59,454 nt of DNA from contig PHDJ01000016.1 in NCBI GenBank assembly GCA_002842575.1, forward strand, positions 1 to 59,454, written 5' to 3'. The notes beneath the pieces were generated by a model. The model did not search any database. It was not told the DNA's origin and worked only from the letters and a program-made list of their open reading frames with translations. Below, one piece after another: positions 26,933 through 35,260 of this stretch. The position numbers were made by a program, and so were the translations under genes. Within the stretch, counting starts at the first letter, position 1. Every line of letters starts with the position of its first letter. This stretch comes from Bacteroidetes bacterium HGW-Bacteroidetes-2. Lineage in GTDB: Bacteria; Bacteroidota; Bacteroidia; Flavobacteriales; Flavobacteriaceae.

Positions 26933-27640
26933 ATGAATTCTATTTACCAAAACATACTCCGACAAATTGCAAAAAGAAATAAACTTCTTGCCGTTTTAAT
27001 AGATCCAGATACTTTTCAAATTGAAAATTGCTCGAATTTTTTTAAATATCTTCCACAACAAGTAACCCATTTGTTTGTAGGAGGAAGCACCTCTGAAAGA
27101 AAAAAAACCTCTAAAACGGTTTTATGTATTAAAAAATTTAGCAAACTTCCAATACTATTATTTCCAGGTGATGCTAAACAGATTTCAGATGCTGCAGATG
27201 CTATTTTATTTTTGTCTTTGCTCTCTGGTAGAAACCCAGAATATTTAATAGAACAACAGCTTAAAGCTGTTCCTGTTTTAAAAAATACTAATTTAGAAAT
27301 TATCCCAACTGGATATATTTTGATTGATGGCGGTAAAGAAAGTACTGTAGAACGCGTAAGTAAAACTAAACCAATTGCTCAAAATCAAGTAGAAATTGTT
27401 ATAAATACTGCTCTAGCTGGGCAATATTTAGGGAAAAAACTCATTTACTTAGAAGCCGGAAGTGGCGCACTAAATCGGGTAAACAATAGGATAATTTCTG
27501 AAGTTAAGGGGGCTATTCAAATTCCTTTACTTGTAGGAGGCGGCATTACATCGGCTAAAGATTTACAAGCAGTTTTTAATGCAGGAGCCGACATGGTAGT
27601 CATTGGTACAGCCTTTGAAACGCAATCTTTTGAAACGTAA
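26933..27640 (+). CDS. Geranylgeranylglyceryl/heptaprenylglyceryl phosphate synthase (PcrB/GGGPS family)
   Basis: The 235-residue TIM-barrel enzyme joins an isoprenyl diphosphate to glycerol 1-phosphate to make an ether bond. Family marks are LAVLIDPDTF (19-26, D24), VGGSTSE, LLFPGDAKQISDAADAILFLSL, SGRNPEYLI, EIIPTGYILIDGG, YLEAGSGA and VGGGITSAKDL, then VIGTAFE. Bacterial members from Bacteroidota are hexameric GGGPS-type enzymes, with an unclear physiological role because these bacteria lack archaeal lipids. It lies between the phosphopantetheinyl transferase gene and a secreted protein (6 bases later). Confidence 0.9.
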   Translation: MNSIYQNILRQIAKRNKLLAVLIDPDTFQIENCSNFFKYLPQQVTHLFVGGSTSERKKTSKTVLCIKKFSKLPILLFPGDAKQISDAADAILFLSLLSGRNPEYLIEQQLKAVPVLKNTNLEIIPTGYILIDGGKESTVERVSKTKPIAQNQVEIVINTALAGQYLGKKLIYLEAGSGALNRVNNRIISEVKGAIQIPLLVGGGITSAKDLQAVFNAGADMVVIGTAFETQSFET

Positions 27641-27646
27641 TTTATA

Positions 27647-28615
27647 ATGATTAAGACACTCTTTTTTTTCTTCCTAATTACCCAACCTTTTGTTGGTCAA
27701 AACATACATTTTGTGGACGTAGATTCTAAGGAACCGGTTTCATTTGCCACCATTTCTTTTGGTAATGGTCTAGGAAGCTTTGCTGATGCAAATGGCTATT
27801 TTTTATTTGATAAAAAAAAGTATGAAGATGTCGATTCACTTTTTGTTTCTTCAATGGGCTATAAAGAGTTGCATCTAGCAACAAATAATTTATTGGAAAC
27901 CTATACAATGACTTTGGAAATTGACCAATTGCAAGAAGTTGTCTTATTTTCTGCTAAACGAGGTAAATTTAAAACCAGAGAAATTAAACCTTTACCCCAT
28001 ACAAACTATTTTCATTCCTGGTTACCTACCGTAGAAAGCGAAGTAGCGGTACTTTTCAATAAAATAGACAACCAATCTACAAAAATAGCAACTTTGTTGT
28101 TTCCCATAAATATAGAGGAATCGGTGGGAGGTAAATCTTCAAAAACAAGAGCCTTTTCAACCATGTTAAGAGCAAAATTTTATGAAAACAAAAACGGTTA
28201 TCCTGGCAATGAAATAAATTATGGCAATGTGGTTTTTGTGGTTACAGAAGAAGACAAAAAAGAATTATTTGAACTAGATGTAACCGAAAGAAATATTTTT
28301 ATTCCTCAAAACGGTTTGTTTGTTGCCATTCAAGTATTAGGCACTACCGATGAAAAAGGAGTTCTTTTACAAACTAAAAAGTATAATGAAATAAAAACTC
28401 CTAAAGGCATCCAAAAAGTATCTATCACCTTTAGACCGCTTCTTCCTTTTACTAATGCCATTCAAGGCGAAAAAACTTTTGTGCGGCGCATTTTTTTTAA
28501 CAATCGAAAATGGCAAACGTTCAATCTTAAATACAATCCAAATTCAGAATTAATCGTAAAAGGATATACTAATTATGGGATGGGAGCAAAATTACACGTT
28601 TATGAAAATGAATAA
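27647..28615 (+). CDS. Secreted protein with carboxypeptidase-regulatory-like domain
   Basis: A 322-residue protein with a signal peptide (ending FVGQN) and an N-terminal carboxypeptidase-regulatory-like beta domain (about 18-90: VDVDSKEPVSFATISFGNG, GYFLFDKKKYEDVDSLFVSS). No TonB plug or barrel follows; the rest (about 100-322) is a beta-rich region of unknown role with LLPFTNAIQGEKTFVRR and GYTNYGMGAKLHVY. It is probably periplasmic or attached to the outer membrane. It follows GGGPS by 6 bases, so cotranscription is likely, but I see no functional link. Confidence 0.75.
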   Translation: MIKTLFFFFLITQPFVGQNIHFVDVDSKEPVSFATISFGNGLGSFADANGYFLFDKKKYEDVDSLFVSSMGYKELHLATNNLLETYTMTLEIDQLQEVVLFSAKRGKFKTREIKPLPHTNYFHSWLPTVESEVAVLFNKIDNQSTKIATLLFPINIEESVGGKSSKTRAFSTMLRAKFYENKNGYPGNEINYGNVVFVVTEEDKKELFELDVTERNIFIPQNGLFVAIQVLGTTDEKGVLLQTKKYNEIKTPKGIQKVSITFRPLLPFTNAIQGEKTFVRRIFFNNRKWQTFNLKYNPNSELIVKGYTNYGMGAKLHVYENE

Positions 28616-28688
28616 TTGAGTTTATTGTAAGAAATAAAAATTTTTGGATAGAATTTTAAAAGTAAACACCCACTAACTTCTTTATATT

Positions 28689-28949
28689 ATGCAAATATCG
28701 GTTGAATTAACCCTATCACCGTTACAAGACACTTTTGAACAACCCATAATAGATTTTATTTTAAAATTGAGAAATTCTGGATTGAAAGTCATAGAAAACC
28801 CGTTAAGCACACAAATTTATGGCAATTATGATGCTGTAATGAACGTTCTCCATACAGAAATAAAAATAGCCCTTGAGGCTATTGAAAGAGGAGTGCTTTA
28901 CATTAAAATTGTGAAATCAAACCGAAGTGAATATGTCCCACATTTTTGA
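28689..28949 (+). CDS. MTH1187/YkoF-type thiamine-binding protein
   Basis: The 86-residue protein has the ferredoxin-like fold pattern of the thiamine-binding (DUF77) family: MQISVELTLSPL, then FILKLRNSGLKVIENPLSTQ, YGNYDAVMNVLHTEIKIAL and GVLYIKIVKSNR. Family members bind thiamine or related pyrimidine molecules in the cytoplasm. It overlaps the next gene (permease) by 17 bases, and a TPP riboswitch lies 3 kb downstream on the same strand, so a role in thiamine handling is likely. No riboswitch precedes this gene itself. Confidence 0.8.
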   Translation: MQISVELTLSPLQDTFEQPIIDFILKLRNSGLKVIENPLSTQIYGNYDAVMNVLHTEIKIALEAIERGVLYIKIVKSNRSEYVPHF

Positions 28950-29568
28950 TCTTCTTTTTAGCCAATACAGTGCGTATTCCACCGCACACATAATGCTTGA
29001 AATTATTGCGGTAATTTTTGGGCTAGTATCCGTTTGGTATGCAAAAAAAGATTCTATTTTAGTATTTCCCACAGGAATTATAAGCACCATTATCTTTGTT
29101 TATTTATTGTACAAATGGGAATTAATAGGAGATATGATGATTAATGCCTATTATTTTTCAATGAGCATATACGGCGGGTACCTTTGGACACGAAAAATTG
29201 ATAAAACCCATTTTATACCCATTACCAAAACTACTTTGCAAGAAAAAAAGATGGCAATTATTATTTTTATTTTCACACTATTTTTTGTGTTTATAGTTTA
29301 TCAGTTTTTTGATAAATGGAATAGTTGGGTTGCCTATGTAGATACCATCACCACAGCAATATTTTTTGTTGGAATGTGGTTAATGGCAAAGAAGAAACTA
29401 GAAAACTGGCTTTTTTGGATTGTGGGTGATATTATTTCGGTGCCGTTATATTTGTATAAAGGCTATACCTTTACAAGCTTTCAATATTTAATTTTTACCA
29501 TCATTGCAATATACGGTTATCTGGCATGGAAAAAAACCTTAAACAAACCCAAAACAATTTTAACCTAA
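28933..29568 (+). CDS. PnuC-family permease, probably PnuT-type (thiamine) transporter
   Basis: The 211-residue protein has about seven hydrophobic helices and PnuC-like segments such as GLVSVWYAKKDSILVFPTGI, YYFSMSIYGGYLW, WNSWVAYVDTITTAIFFVGMW and FWIVGDIISVPLYLYKGYTF. I took the ATG at 28933; a GTG two codons upstream is less likely. PnuC members carry nicotinamide riboside, PnuT members thiamine, and PnuX riboflavin. The thiamine-binding gene in front and the nearby TPP riboswitch favour thiamine. The 3' end overlaps the next gene by 43 bases. Confidence 0.85.
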   Translation: MSHIFDLLFSQYSAYSTAHIMLEIIAVIFGLVSVWYAKKDSILVFPTGIISTIIFVYLLYKWELIGDMMINAYYFSMSIYGGYLWTRKIDKTHFIPITKTTLQEKKMAIIIFIFTLFFVFIVYQFFDKWNSWVAYVDTITTAIFFVGMWLMAKKKLENWLFWIVGDIISVPLYLYKGYTFTSFQYLIFTIIAIYGYLAWKKTLNKPKTILT

Positions 29569-30107
29569 TTAAAGTAGTGCTTTTCGGCCCTGAATCTACC
29601 GGGAAAACTACTCTTGCGGGTGAATTAGCCCTACATTATGACACCCATTGGGTTCCTGAATTTATGCGAGAATTTCTGCAAAAAAAATGGGATGTAAAAA
29701 AAGAAAAGTGTACACCCGATGATTTAATGCCCATTGCTATTGGTCAAATACATTCAGAAAACACATTAGCAAAACAGGCTAATAAAATTTTATTTTGTGA
29801 CACAGATTTACTCGAATTAAAAGTATATTCTGAAGTATATTATGAAGGGTTTTGTTCCACGGAAATTAAAAACGCAGTGGCACAAAATCAATACGATTTT
29901 TATTTTTTAATGTATATTGACACCATCTGGGAAGAAGACGATTTACGCGATAAACCAGGAGAACGTGAAGCCCTTTTTTCTGTTTTCGAAAAAGCACTAA
30001 AAAAAGAAAAAAAACCCTACGCTATTTTGAAAGGAAATAAAGAAGAGCGATTTAAAGAAGCCATTCAATTAGTAGATGATTTATTAAACAATGAAAAAAT
30101 TCACTAA
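29526..30107 (+). CDS. P-loop kinase of the NadR-like group
   Basis: The 193-residue protein is a small ATPase/kinase. It has a Walker A motif GPESTGKTTLA (21-31), an HWVPEFMREFL segment near 40 that resembles the NadR ribosylnicotinamide kinase domain, and FCDTDLLELKVYSEVYY with an aspartate pair. Paired with a PnuC-type permease, such kinases trap the vitamin by phosphorylation: NadR kinases act on nicotinamide riboside. Here, with a thiamine-binding protein upstream, thiamine is a plausible substrate, but this is not shown. It overlaps the neighbours at both ends (43 and 17 bases), so the group is a tight operon. Confidence 0.8.
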   Translation: MEKNLKQTQNNFNLIKVVLFGPESTGKTTLAGELALHYDTHWVPEFMREFLQKKWDVKKEKCTPDDLMPIAIGQIHSENTLAKQANKILFCDTDLLELKVYSEVYYEGFCSTEIKNAVAQNQYDFYFLMYIDTIWEEDDLRDKPGEREALFSVFEKALKKEKKPYAILKGNKEERFKEAIQLVDDLLNNEKIH

Positions 30108-31623
30108 AAAAGAAACACAACAAATAGAAGCACACGGGCTCACGCTCTCACAGGTAGAAAGGCAATTACACCTGTTTGAGGAAGGAATTCCCTTTTCTCA
30201 AGTAATAACCGCAGCCACACATAACAATGGAATTGAAGTTTTAAATAGTTTTGAAGAAGAAAAGTTAATAGCTTTATATGAAAAGGAAAAAGACGCCTTA
30301 ATCATCATGAAATTTGTTCCTGCATCGGGTGCAGCAACACGTATGTTTCAAAGTCTACATCGGTTTTTGGAAGAATTTAATCCAGAAGAAGACTCCTTAA
30401 AAGCGTTTTTAAAATTACCCGATTCTGATGACATAAAACTATTTGTTAAAGGACTTACTCACTTCCCTTTTATAAAAATACTTCGCAAAAAAATACAAAA
30501 GTTATATCCCGAATTTAAATTTTATACCAAAGAAAAACGAACGTATCTTTTAATAAAAACTCTTTTAGAAAAAGAAGGCTTAAACTATAACAATTTGCCA
30601 AAGGGGTTGCTTATTTTTCACAAATACACAAAAAACACAGCAACGGCATTTGAGGAACAACTATTAGAAACCGCCTATTATGCTTCTGTAAAAAACCAAT
30701 GTTATCTACATTTTACTTTTTCTGAAGAGCATGTAGATGGTTTTAAAAAGGAATTTGACAGAGTTCAAAATAAATTAGAGCGAAAAACAAAATGCAAATT
30801 TCATATTTCTTATTCTTTCCAAAAAGTTTCTACAGACACTATTTCTGTAACCTTACAAAATGCAGTTTTTAAAGATAAGAACCACAATTTACACTTCCGC
30901 CCCTCTGGGCACGGGGCATTAATAGAAAATTTAAATGAAATAGATGCAGATATAATTTTTATTAAAAACATTGATAATGTGGTGGTAGAAAAAGCTATAG
31001 AAGACATAGCAAAACATAAAAAAATTTTAGCAGGAAAACTTTTACAACTGCAACATAAAACGTTTAAATATTTAAAATTGTTAGATAAACCCGAAGTTTC
31101 ACCAGAAATTTTAAAAGAAATAAAAGGATTTCTAATGTCAGAATTAAATATAAAAAACCCCCCAAGTGTAGCGGATGAAATCTACCGTATATTAAACAAA
31201 CCAATTCGTGTCTGCGGTATGGTTCAAAATACTGGAGCTCCAGGAGGTGGCCCTTTTTGGGTGAAAGATAAAAAAGAAAGCATCACACTTCAAATCATAG
31301 AAATGTCACAAATAGATATATCTAACGCTCACCAAAAAAACCTGCTGCAAGAAGCAACGCATTTTAATCCGGTAGATTTAGTATGTGGAGTGCGCAATTA
31401 TAAAGGAGAAAAGTTTGATTTAAAAAAGTTTGTAAATCCCGACACTGGTTTTATTTCAAAAAAATCATATCAAGGTAAAGCCATCAAGGCACTCGAGCTT
31501 CCAGGTTTATGGAATGGAGCCATGGCAGGCTGGAATACAATATTTATTGAAGTGCCGTTATATACTTTTAATCCTGTGAAAACAGTAATTGATTTACTTA
31601 AAGAAAGCCATCAAAATATCTAA
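30091..31623 (+). CDS. DUF4301 family protein
   Basis: A 510-residue cytoplasmic protein of the DUF4301 family, whose function is unknown. It has KFVPASGAATRMFQ near residue 87, which looks like a nucleotide- or phosphate-binding loop, LHFRPSGHGALIENLNEID near 265, and VCGMVQNTGAPGGGPFWV near 377, then LWNGAMAGWNTIFIEVPL. The glycine-rich and aspartate-containing segments resemble sugar-nucleotidyltransferase folds, but I cannot assign an activity. Start overlaps the kinase stop by 17 bases; arfB follows after 3 bases. Confidence 0.8.
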   Translation: MKKFTKKETQQIEAHGLTLSQVERQLHLFEEGIPFSQVITAATHNNGIEVLNSFEEEKLIALYEKEKDALIIMKFVPASGAATRMFQSLHRFLEEFNPEEDSLKAFLKLPDSDDIKLFVKGLTHFPFIKILRKKIQKLYPEFKFYTKEKRTYLLIKTLLEKEGLNYNNLPKGLLIFHKYTKNTATAFEEQLLETAYYASVKNQCYLHFTFSEEHVDGFKKEFDRVQNKLERKTKCKFHISYSFQKVSTDTISVTLQNAVFKDKNHNLHFRPSGHGALIENLNEIDADIIFIKNIDNVVVEKAIEDIAKHKKILAGKLLQLQHKTFKYLKLLDKPEVSPEILKEIKGFLMSELNIKNPPSVADEIYRILNKPIRVCGMVQNTGAPGGGPFWVKDKKESITLQIIEMSQIDISNAHQKNLLQEATHFNPVDLVCGVRNYKGEKFDLKKFVNPDTGFISKKSYQGKAIKALELPGLWNGAMAGWNTIFIEVPLYTFNPVKTVIDLLKESHQNI

Positions 31624-31626
31624 TAC

Positions 31627-32034
31627 ATGCTTGAAGAGGAACTTATAAAAGAATTAAACTTTAAAGCCACGCGCAGCAGTGGTGCAGGAGGGCAACATGT
31701 GAACAAAGTATCTTCAAAAATAGAATTGACTTTCGATTTGCATAATTCTAAAGCTCTTACTGATTTTGAAAAGGAACGGCTTTACATTAAATTAGCAACT
31801 AGGCTAACTAAAGAAGGCATTCTTCAACTTAGCAGTAGTGAAAACAGAAGTCAGCACAAAAATAAAACACTTGCAGTAGAGCGATTTTTAGAATTGATTA
31901 AAACCAACCTCAGAATTCAAAAACCAAGAAAGAAAACCAAACCCAGAAAAGGCGCTATTGAAAAAAGATTAACCTCAAAAAAAAATACGGCTTTAAAAAA
32001 AATAAATAGAAAACCTCCCCAAAATGAAATTTAA
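31627..32034 (+). CDS. arfB: Alternative ribosome-rescue factor ArfB (peptidyl-tRNA hydrolase)
   Basis: ArfB (YaeJ) rescues stalled ribosomes by entering the A site and releasing the nascent chain with its GGQ loop. The 135-residue protein has RSSGAGGQHVNKVSSKIEL (GGQ at 21-23), FEKERLYIKL and a basic C-terminal tail (PRKKTKPRKGAIEKR) that inserts into the mRNA channel. Length and motifs are standard. It is the last gene of the group before the TPP riboswitch; the stop lies 19 bases before the aptamer. Confidence 0.93.
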   Translation: MLEEELIKELNFKATRSSGAGGQHVNKVSSKIELTFDLHNSKALTDFEKERLYIKLATRLTKEGILQLSSSENRSQHKNKTLAVERFLELIKTNLRIQKPRKKTKPRKGAIEKRLTSKKNTALKKINRKPPQNEI

Positions 32035-32052
32035 TACATAATTTTGTTTCAT

Positions 32053-32182
32053 CTCAAAGGGGTGCTGATTTAGTAAATTTTTTAAAAACAAAGGATACAT
32101 AGTTGTTGTACAAAAGTCCTTAAAACTAAAAATGCTGAGATTATACCCAATGAACCTGGGCGGGTAATGCTGCCAAGGGACA
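32053..32182 (+). ncRNA. TPP (thiamine pyrophosphate) riboswitch
   Basis: The conserved thi-box is visible: GGGGTGC at 32059-32065 (P2/P3 strand), then CTGAGATTATACCC (32135 on), TGAACCTG at 32151-32158, GGGTAATGCTGCC and the closing AAGGGA at 32175-32180. The variable P3 arm is long, about 69 bases between GGGGTGC and CTGAGA, and folds as TTTAGT/ACTAAA outside and AAGGATACA with TGTA..TCCTT inside. A terminator follows at 32214-32257, so TPP binding should stop transcription before the TonB receptor. Confidence 0.93.
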
Positions 32183-32213
32183 CAGATAATTTAAATTATC
32201 TGAAAACGTATAT

Positions 32214-32257
32214 AAAACCCCTAAAACATCGCTCCAGAGATGTTTTAGGGGTTTTTT
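32214..32257 (+). terminator. Expression-platform terminator of the TPP riboswitch
   Basis: CCCCTAAAACATC (32218-32230) and GATGTTTTAGGGG (32239-32251) form a 13-base perfect stem with an 8-base loop, followed by TTTTTT. It lies between the aptamer and the TonB receptor gene. A 20-base palindrome, CAGATAATTTAAATTATCTG at 32183-32202, sits between aptamer and terminator and may take part in the switch. Confidence 0.92.
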
Positions 32258-32329
32258 GTGAAACTTTATGACCATTTACTAACTACAGAATAATGACCCC
32301 TTTTATTCGCAACCATTTATTTATTACGA

Positions 32330-34510
32330 ATGCAAACTTTTTTTCTTATTTCAGCTGCCTTATACATTACAACAGCAAGCCTTGCACAACAAATGTCGCA
32401 AGACACCATTCTAAATCCGGAAACCTTAGACGAAGTTTTAGTAAGAGCCGTAAGGGTGAGTGCAGATTCGCCTATTACACATAGTAATGTGACTAAACAA
32501 GATTTAGAAAAGCGAAATCTAGGTCAAGACATCCCTTTTTTATTAAATTATCTACCATCGGTTGTGAGTACTTCAGATGCTGGCGCCGGAGTTGGTTACA
32601 CCTACATTCGAGTGCGTGGAAGCGATGCCTCTCGGGTAAATGTAACGTTAAACGGTATCCCATTTAACGACTCGGAAAGCCAAGGCACTTTTTGGGTAAA
32701 TCTGCCCGACTTTGCTTCCTCAGTAGAAAATTTGCAACTGCAGCGCGGCGTGGGTACGTCCACTAATGGTTCAGGAGCTTTTGGCGCAAGTTTAAATATT
32801 CTTACCGATGCAGTTTCTGAAAAATCTTATGGTGAAATTTCAAATTCGTTTGGAAGTTTTAACACTCGAAGGCATAACGTGAAATTTAGTACAGGACTTT
32901 TGCAAGATAAAATAGAAATTGCTGGGCGACTTTCAGCCATTGCATCTGACGGTTATATTAACAGAGCTTCTTCTGATTTGAAATCGTATTTTCTACAAGC
33001 AACTTATGTAGATAATAACACGCTTATTAAAGCAATTACTTTTGGCGGAAAAGAAGTAACCTACCAATCTTGGTTTGGTATCGACGCAGAAACCTTAGCC
33101 ACAAATCGAAGGTTTAATCCTGCCGGAATGTACACCGATGAAAACGGAACGATGCTATTTTATGACAATGAAGTCGATGATTATCAACAAGACCATTATC
33201 AATTGCATTGGAATCAGCGATTTAATAATTATTGGTCTACAAATATTGGTATAAATTATACTCACGGAAGAGGGTTTTTTGAACAATATAAAGAAGATGA
33301 ACCTTTTTCAGATTATGGATTTACTCCTATTGAAATAGAAAACCAAATTATTGACCAAACCGATTTAATTCGCCGCAGATGGTTAGACAATGATTATTAT
33401 GTAATGAATGCAAATGTAAATTACAAAAAAGAAAACCTAGATTTTATTTCAGGAGCTTTCTACAGTTTGTATAAAGGCAATCATTTTGGCGAAGTTATTT
33501 GGGCACAATTTACCGGAGGCTCAGAAATTAGAGACCGTTACTATTTTAGCGATGCTACTAAAAATGAATTTACAGTTTTTACAAAAGCAACGTATAAAGT
33601 AGATGAGCAGTGGCAGATTTTTGGCGACTTTCAAGGCCGATTTATACACTATAAAACTGCTGGTATTACATCAGATATTGAGCCCATTAACCTGCAAAAA
33701 AACTACAGTTATTTTAATCCAAAAGCAGGGGCATCCTTTCAGATAAACACCACAAATCAGCTATATGCGTCTTATGGAAAAGCACATCGTGAACCCACAA
33801 GAAATGATTTTGAAGAAGGCATCACCACATCAGAAAAATTAGACGATTATGAATTGGGCTGGCGATTTGTAACCAAAAAAATGAAAATAAACACCAATTT
33901 GTTTTTCATGAATTATAAGGACCAATTAGTGCTTACCGGCGAATTAAATGATGTAGGTTCACCACTTCGAACCACTAGTGGTAAAAGTTATCGAGCTGGT
34001 ATAGAAATAGATGCGTCCATTTATCTATCTAAACAATTAGAGATTCTGCCTAATATAGCTTTAAGTTCAAACAAAAATCAAGATTTTATTACATCAATAA
34101 ATGGAGTATTGGTTAACTTAGGAACAACAAACATCTCCTTTTCGCCAAATGTGGTTGCGTCAAATATGCTGCTTTATAGACCAATGCCTTACTTTCAGTT
34201 TGGGTTTTTATCTAAATTTGTTAGCAATCAATTTATGGGAAATATAGATAGTGCAACATCTAAACTAGATAGTTTTTTTATAAACGATTTGAATTTTGTT
34301 TATGAGTGGAAAGAAATCCCGTTTTTTTCTTCCATACTTCTTACTGGCTTAGTGAACAATATTTTTGACGTGAACTATGTTTCCAATGGGTACTTTTTTA
34401 CTTACGATGATGATTTTTCAACACCTGGAAGCATAACAACTATAGAGGGAGCAGGATATTATCCGCAAGCAGGAATTCATTTTTTAGCAGGAGCTACTCT
34501 GAAGTTTTAA
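32330..34510 (+). CDS. TonB-dependent receptor, probably for thiamine
   Basis: A 726-residue outer-membrane receptor under a TPP riboswitch, so most likely it imports thiamine or a thiamine precursor. It has a signal peptide (ending ASLAQ), a plug from about residue 50 to 165 (LNYLPSVVSTSDAGAGVGYTYIRVRGSD, GSGAFGASLNILTD) and a barrel ending in FLAGATLKF with an aromatic last residue. No carboxypeptidase-like domain precedes the plug, unlike the receptor at 734. The start is taken at 32330; it lies in a 70-base gap after the terminator. Known thi-regulated receptors of Bacteroidota have this arrangement. Confidence 0.9.
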   Translation: MQTFFLISAALYITTASLAQQMSQDTILNPETLDEVLVRAVRVSADSPITHSNVTKQDLEKRNLGQDIPFLLNYLPSVVSTSDAGAGVGYTYIRVRGSDASRVNVTLNGIPFNDSESQGTFWVNLPDFASSVENLQLQRGVGTSTNGSGAFGASLNILTDAVSEKSYGEISNSFGSFNTRRHNVKFSTGLLQDKIEIAGRLSAIASDGYINRASSDLKSYFLQATYVDNNTLIKAITFGGKEVTYQSWFGIDAETLATNRRFNPAGMYTDENGTMLFYDNEVDDYQQDHYQLHWNQRFNNYWSTNIGINYTHGRGFFEQYKEDEPFSDYGFTPIEIENQIIDQTDLIRRRWLDNDYYVMNANVNYKKENLDFISGAFYSLYKGNHFGEVIWAQFTGGSEIRDRYYFSDATKNEFTVFTKATYKVDEQWQIFGDFQGRFIHYKTAGITSDIEPINLQKNYSYFNPKAGASFQINTTNQLYASYGKAHREPTRNDFEEGITTSEKLDDYELGWRFVTKKMKINTNLFFMNYKDQLVLTGELNDVGSPLRTTSGKSYRAGIEIDASIYLSKQLEILPNIALSSNKNQDFITSINGVLVNLGTTNISFSPNVVASNMLLYRPMPYFQFGFLSKFVSNQFMGNIDSATSKLDSFFINDLNFVYEWKEIPFFSSILLTGLVNNIFDVNYVSNGYFFTYDDDFSTPGSITTIEGAGYYPQAGIHFLAGATLKF

Positions 34511-34551
34511 AATAAAAAGGCGGCTTGGTTATTTTAAGCAAGCCACATTTT

Positions 34552-34986
34552 TTAATTGCTTATCCGAATCACATTTCCGGTGCGCACTGCGTTATATCGT
34601 TGCATAGGAAATAAATTAGGGTCAACACCGTGTTGTCCTGTTATTATATTGTATTTATTAGTATCTGTAGTGCAGGGGCAAGTGGCTTCTATACCACTTA
34701 TTTCCATTTTTGAGCATTCGTTTGGCGCGTGGTTAGGGTCAGAAAGTTCAAAGGCAGTGTATTGGGCATTGTCAATATTATATACCACAATTCCTTTTAT
34801 ACCTTGGGCATTAAGAATAATGCTACTACCCGGAAAATTAAGTTGGTTGAATTCCGGCAAACTAAGGTTTAATTGTAAGTCAACAAAAGGATTAATCAAA
34901 AAAGGATTGTTTCTGTTAACATTATCATTGTTAGAACAAGAAATAAGTACTAAAGCCAAAAGAAATACGATGCTGCTATTTTTCAT
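34552..34986 (-). CDS. Small lipoprotein with Rieske-like fold signature
   Basis: The 144-residue lipoprotein (VLISCSNNDN, Cys17) belongs to a flavobacterial family with a Rieske-like look: a beta-rich middle (FPGSSIILNAQGIKGIVVYN) then AFELSDPNHAPNECSK and GIEATCPCTTD. Three cysteines are present, but the C-x-H and C-x-x-H pattern of a true [2Fe-2S] Rieske centre is not complete, so it may bind no cluster or a different metal. Function unknown. It is convergent with the TonB receptor and divergent from greA. Its signal suggests it sits in the outer or inner membrane facing the periplasm. Confidence 0.65.
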   Translation of the reverse strand: MKNSSIVFLLALVLISCSNNDNVNRNNPFLINPFVDLQLNLSLPEFNQLNFPGSSIILNAQGIKGIVVYNIDNAQYTAFELSDPNHAPNECSKMEISGIEATCPCTTDTNKYNIITGQHGVDPNLFPMQRYNAVRTGNVIRISN

Positions 34987-35197
34987 AAAAAATTTATTAA
35001 AGGGTGCAATTTACAACAAATAAGTGTCCTTTTATAAAGTAGAAACTTATGTAATTGATAAATTCAATTCTGTGAAATACCTGTTTGTTTTGTATGTGCT
35101 ATTTCAAATTAATAGAATAGTAAACTTTTAAAATTGTGTATTTGCCAACTATTTATATAGATTCTGTATAAGTTATGGTGAATCCTATTTTTTTTAG

Positions 35198-35236
35198 TAT
35201 CTTTGAATTAAGAATCCCGTCTCGAATGGGATTCTT
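35198..35236 (+). promoter_or_regulatory. greA promoter and 5' hairpin
   Basis: A TATCTTTG box (35198-35205) would start transcription near 35212. Right there AAGAATCCC (35210-35218) and GGGATTCTT (35228-35236) form a perfect 9-base stem around a 9-base loop, followed by TCTATTTAT. The mRNA would thus begin with this hairpin, and greA starts 24 bases later. It may stabilise the mRNA or act as a pause or terminator-like leader. Confidence 0.55.
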
Positions 35237-35260
35237 TCTATTTATATAAACGATGAAGTT

